Below, in pieces: positions 59,460 to 61,081 of a stretch of DNA of 61,081 bases. Every line of letters starts with the position of its first letter. Position 1 is the stretch's first letter. The stretch is from NCBI GenBank assembly GCA_031411495.1, contig JANOBD010000011.1, forward strand, positions 1 through 61,081, given 5' to 3'. The notes below the pieces were generated by a model. The model was not told the origin of the DNA. It saw only the letters and a list, made by a program, of their open reading frames with translations, and made no database searches. The stretch comes from JANOBD01 sp031411495 (GTDB lineage Bacteria; Planctomycetota; Phycisphaerae; Tepidisphaerales; Tepidisphaeraceae). A program made the position numbers and the translations under genes.

Positions 59460-60473
59460 ATGTCGCTCAAGATGCTGTACGCCGCAGACGCTCCGATTTC
59501 CCCGCTCAACGGCAAGACCGTCGCCATCATCGGCTTCGGCAGCCAGGGACACGCCCACGCCCAGAACCTCCGCGAGAGCGGCGTCAACGTCATCGTCGCC
59601 AACCGCAAGGACTCCGCCAACGGCCGGCTCGCTCAATCCAAAGGCTTCGAACTCCTCAGCGTCGAAGACGCCATCCAGAAGTCCGATCTCGCCATCCTCA
59701 CCCTTCCCGATGAGAAGCAGCCGGAGATCTACAACTACGCCATCAAGCAGCGCCTCAAGCCCGGCATGGCGCTCGGCTTCACCCACGGCTTCAACGTCCA
59801 CTTCAAGACGATCGAAATCCCCAGCACCGTCGACGTGATCATGGCCGCCCCGAAGGGCCCGGGACATCTGGTCCGCAGCGAGTTCGAAAAGGGCGGCGGC
59901 GTACCGTGTCTTGTGGCCGTCGCGCAGAACGCGACCGGCAAGGCCCGCGACCTCGCCCTCGCCTGGGCGAACGGCGTCGGCGGCGCACGTTCGGGCATCA
60001 TCGAGACCACGTTCAAGGACGAGTGCGAGACCGACCTCTTCGGCGAACAGGTCGTACTCTGCGGCGGCCTCTCGGCACTCATCAAAGCCGGTTTCGAAAC
60101 CCTCACCGAAGCTGGCTACCCGCCGGAGATGGCATACTTCGAATGCGTCCACGAAGTGAAGCTCATCGTCGACCTGATTTATCAAGGCGGCCTCGACTAC
60201 ATGCGCTACAGCATCAGCAACACCGCCGAATGGGGCGACCTCATCACCGGCCCGCGCATCGTGACCGATGAGACCAAGAAGGAAATGAAGAAGATCCTCG
60301 TCGAGATCCAGAACGGCACCTTCGCCAAGAACTGGCGTGCCGAGTACGAAGGCGGCATGAAGAAGTTCAAGGCGCTCTACGAGGCCGACAACAACCACCC
60401 GGTCGAAGTCACCGGCCGCAAGCTGCGCAGCATGATGACCTGGCTGAACGCAAAGACGCCGCCGAAGGACTGA
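59460..60473 (+). CDS. ilvC: ketol-acid reductoisomerase IlvC
   Basis: The 337-residue protein is class I IlvC, which converts acetolactate or acetohydroxybutyrate to dihydroxy acids in branched-chain amino acid synthesis. The cofactor motif GFGSQGHAHAQNL lies at residues 25-37. Catalytic-domain motifs include GFTHGFNVHF, DVIMAAPKGPGHLVR, SGIIETTFKDECETDLFGEQ and LYEADNNHPVEVTG with metal-binding Glu/Asp positions. The start ATG 59460 has AGGAAGG about nine bases upstream and gives the family N-terminus SLKMLYAADAPISPL. An in-frame ATG at 59439 is possible. No other ilv genes are present. A hairpin follows the stop. Confidence 0.97.
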   Translation: MSLKMLYAADAPISPLNGKTVAIIGFGSQGHAHAQNLRESGVNVIVANRKDSANGRLAQSKGFELLSVEDAIQKSDLAILTLPDEKQPEIYNYAIKQRLKPGMALGFTHGFNVHFKTIEIPSTVDVIMAAPKGPGHLVRSEFEKGGGVPCLVAVAQNATGKARDLALAWANGVGGARSGIIETTFKDECETDLFGEQVVLCGGLSALIKAGFETLTEAGYPPEMAYFECVHEVKLIVDLIYQGGLDYMRYSISNTAEWGDLITGPRIVTDETKKEMKKILVEIQNGTFAKNWRAEYEGGMKKFKALYEADNNHPVEVTGRKLRSMMTWLNAKTPPKD

Positions 60474-60508
60474 GCGGTGCCAGACCGGACGCGATCCCGC
60501 CGATCAAC

Positions 60509-60538
60509 AGAAAGGGCAGCCCCGCGGCGGTCCTTTCT
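60509..60538 (+). terminator. possible terminator after ilvC
   Basis: AGAAAGG (60509-60515) pairs with CCTTTCT (60532-60538) around a GC-rich 16-base loop, 35 bases after the ilvC stop. It has only a short T-containing tail. Confidence 0.55.
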
Positions 60539-60921
60539 TCTATGCGTCTTCGTCCAAGTTGCGCCGAGGATTTCCCGAACCGCGCGACGAAAAAGTGTCA
60601 ACTCTTGTCAACCTGCTTCGCCGTTTGTGACGCACTGCGCCAGAAATTTTCCAAAATGGGCAGTTTCGGGAGGTCGCCCAAGTCGCCGCGACGGCCCGCA
60701 CCAGTTAGCGCTTTCAGAACATTCGCGCGTCATCGCCACTTGGCGCGATTGTCCCGTGATTCTATCAAATTGCCAAAGAGCCGCTGGCGCGCAGGGGTGC
60801 CGCCGGACGAATCAAGAGAGCTTGCGGGCGCGGTGAGACGAAGGTCAAGCGCAATCCGCGCGGCGGCGCTGAGGAATACAATCTGCGCTACCGGCGCGAA
60901 TCAGCGGCTGGTGCATACCGC
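60539..60921. other. intergenic region with no supported gene
   Basis: Short open frames in several directions have no ribosome site or family motif. Nothing regulatory was recognised apart from the upstream hairpin. Confidence 0.4.
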
Positions 60922-61081
60922 ATGCCAAAGACGGCGGCTCAACAGCATTGCGCGCATCAGATTCCTGCGCTTGCGCCATTCACTGATCTGATCCACACTT
61001 GCATCGAGTTCTACAACCGGTCACACGACCAAGTTCTTCGAGGCAAGTATGGATCAGAACCAGTGCTGGCGGATCGTCTAT
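60922..61081 (+). CDS. possible 5' end of a gene leaving the window
   Basis: From ATG 60922 an open frame runs off the right edge and encodes 53 residues including APFTDLIHTCIEFYNRSHDQ and LRGKYGSEPVLADRL. The Phe-Tyr-Asn context slightly resembles C-terminal parts of DDE-type transposases, but the match is weak. A second possible start, ATG 61049 (MDQNQCWRIV), lies in another frame after GAGG. The choice cannot be made without the next bases. Confidence 0.25.
   Translation, partial: MPKTAAQQHCAHQIPALAPFTDLIHTCIEFYNRSHDQVLRGKYGSEPVLADRL

Overview
The window looks like chromosome of a planctomycete, probably of the class Phycisphaerae. The evidence is: GC-rich DNA; several exported proteins ending in PEP-CTERM sorting signals (VPEP, hydrophobic stretch, Arg cluster); N-termini of the LEPR-XLL type on two very large exported proteins; two pairs of an ECF sigma factor with a TPR-bearing Ser/Thr kinase; autotransporter-associated beta-strand repeats followed by paired dockerin-like repeats; and a prepilin-like protein with a conserved DG motif near its C-terminus. 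No rRNA, intact tRNA or CRISPR array was seen.

Layout. 1-1260 is an old mobile-element scar: a NYN-domain gene, the 3' half of a tRNA-Val starting in the anticodon loop, and the debris of a planctomycete-type tyrosine integrase. 1285-4742 is a tight operon of an SDR dehydrogenase, a fused-subunit CoA-transferase and a thiolase, as expected for turnover of a 3-hydroxyacid or 3-ketoacid such as 3-hydroxybutyrate. 4970-9217 is the first sigma/kinase pair. 9398-11724 holds a SprT-like protease, a HAD phosphatase, a BlaI-type repressor and a truncated M56 (BlaR1-like) remnant. 11754-18510 reads leftward: uvrB, an exported esterase, an HtrA-like protease and recA. 19307-21982 is an RTX-repeat exoprotein. 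22017-25164 is the second sigma/kinase pair. 25325-28816 holds a PEP-CTERM protein, a sulfite-oxidase-like molybdoenzyme, rsmD and a CCA-adding enzyme.

28937-47579 is the most coherent accessory region: an arabinan or arabinoxylan locus. A ROK regulator faces a leftward series made of an ABC sugar-binding protein, two permeases, two GH51 arabinofuranosidases and a GH43 arabinanase. To its right come a PATR/dockerin/PEP-CTERM protein, a pseudopilin, a 1003-residue GH43-PATR-dockerin-PEP-CTERM protein and, divergently, another dockerin/PEP-CTERM protein whose promoter carries a perfect LacI-family palindrome. My model is that surface-held GH43 enzymes cut polymer, the ABC importer brings in oligosaccharides, and the GH51 enzymes finish the job inside the cell.

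47760-58640 holds a GH144-like beta-glucanase, a hypothetical protein, msrA, a VOC-domain protein with a duplicated C-terminal module, two small PEP-CTERM proteins, a subtilisin-like PEP-CTERM protease and a DUF1460 lipoprotein. An AT-rich intergenic stretch precedes ilvC (59460-60473), and the window ends in an unresolved partial reading frame. Coordinates of starts were chosen from Shine-Dalgarno sequences, signal peptides and family N-termini, and often lie inside a longer open frame.
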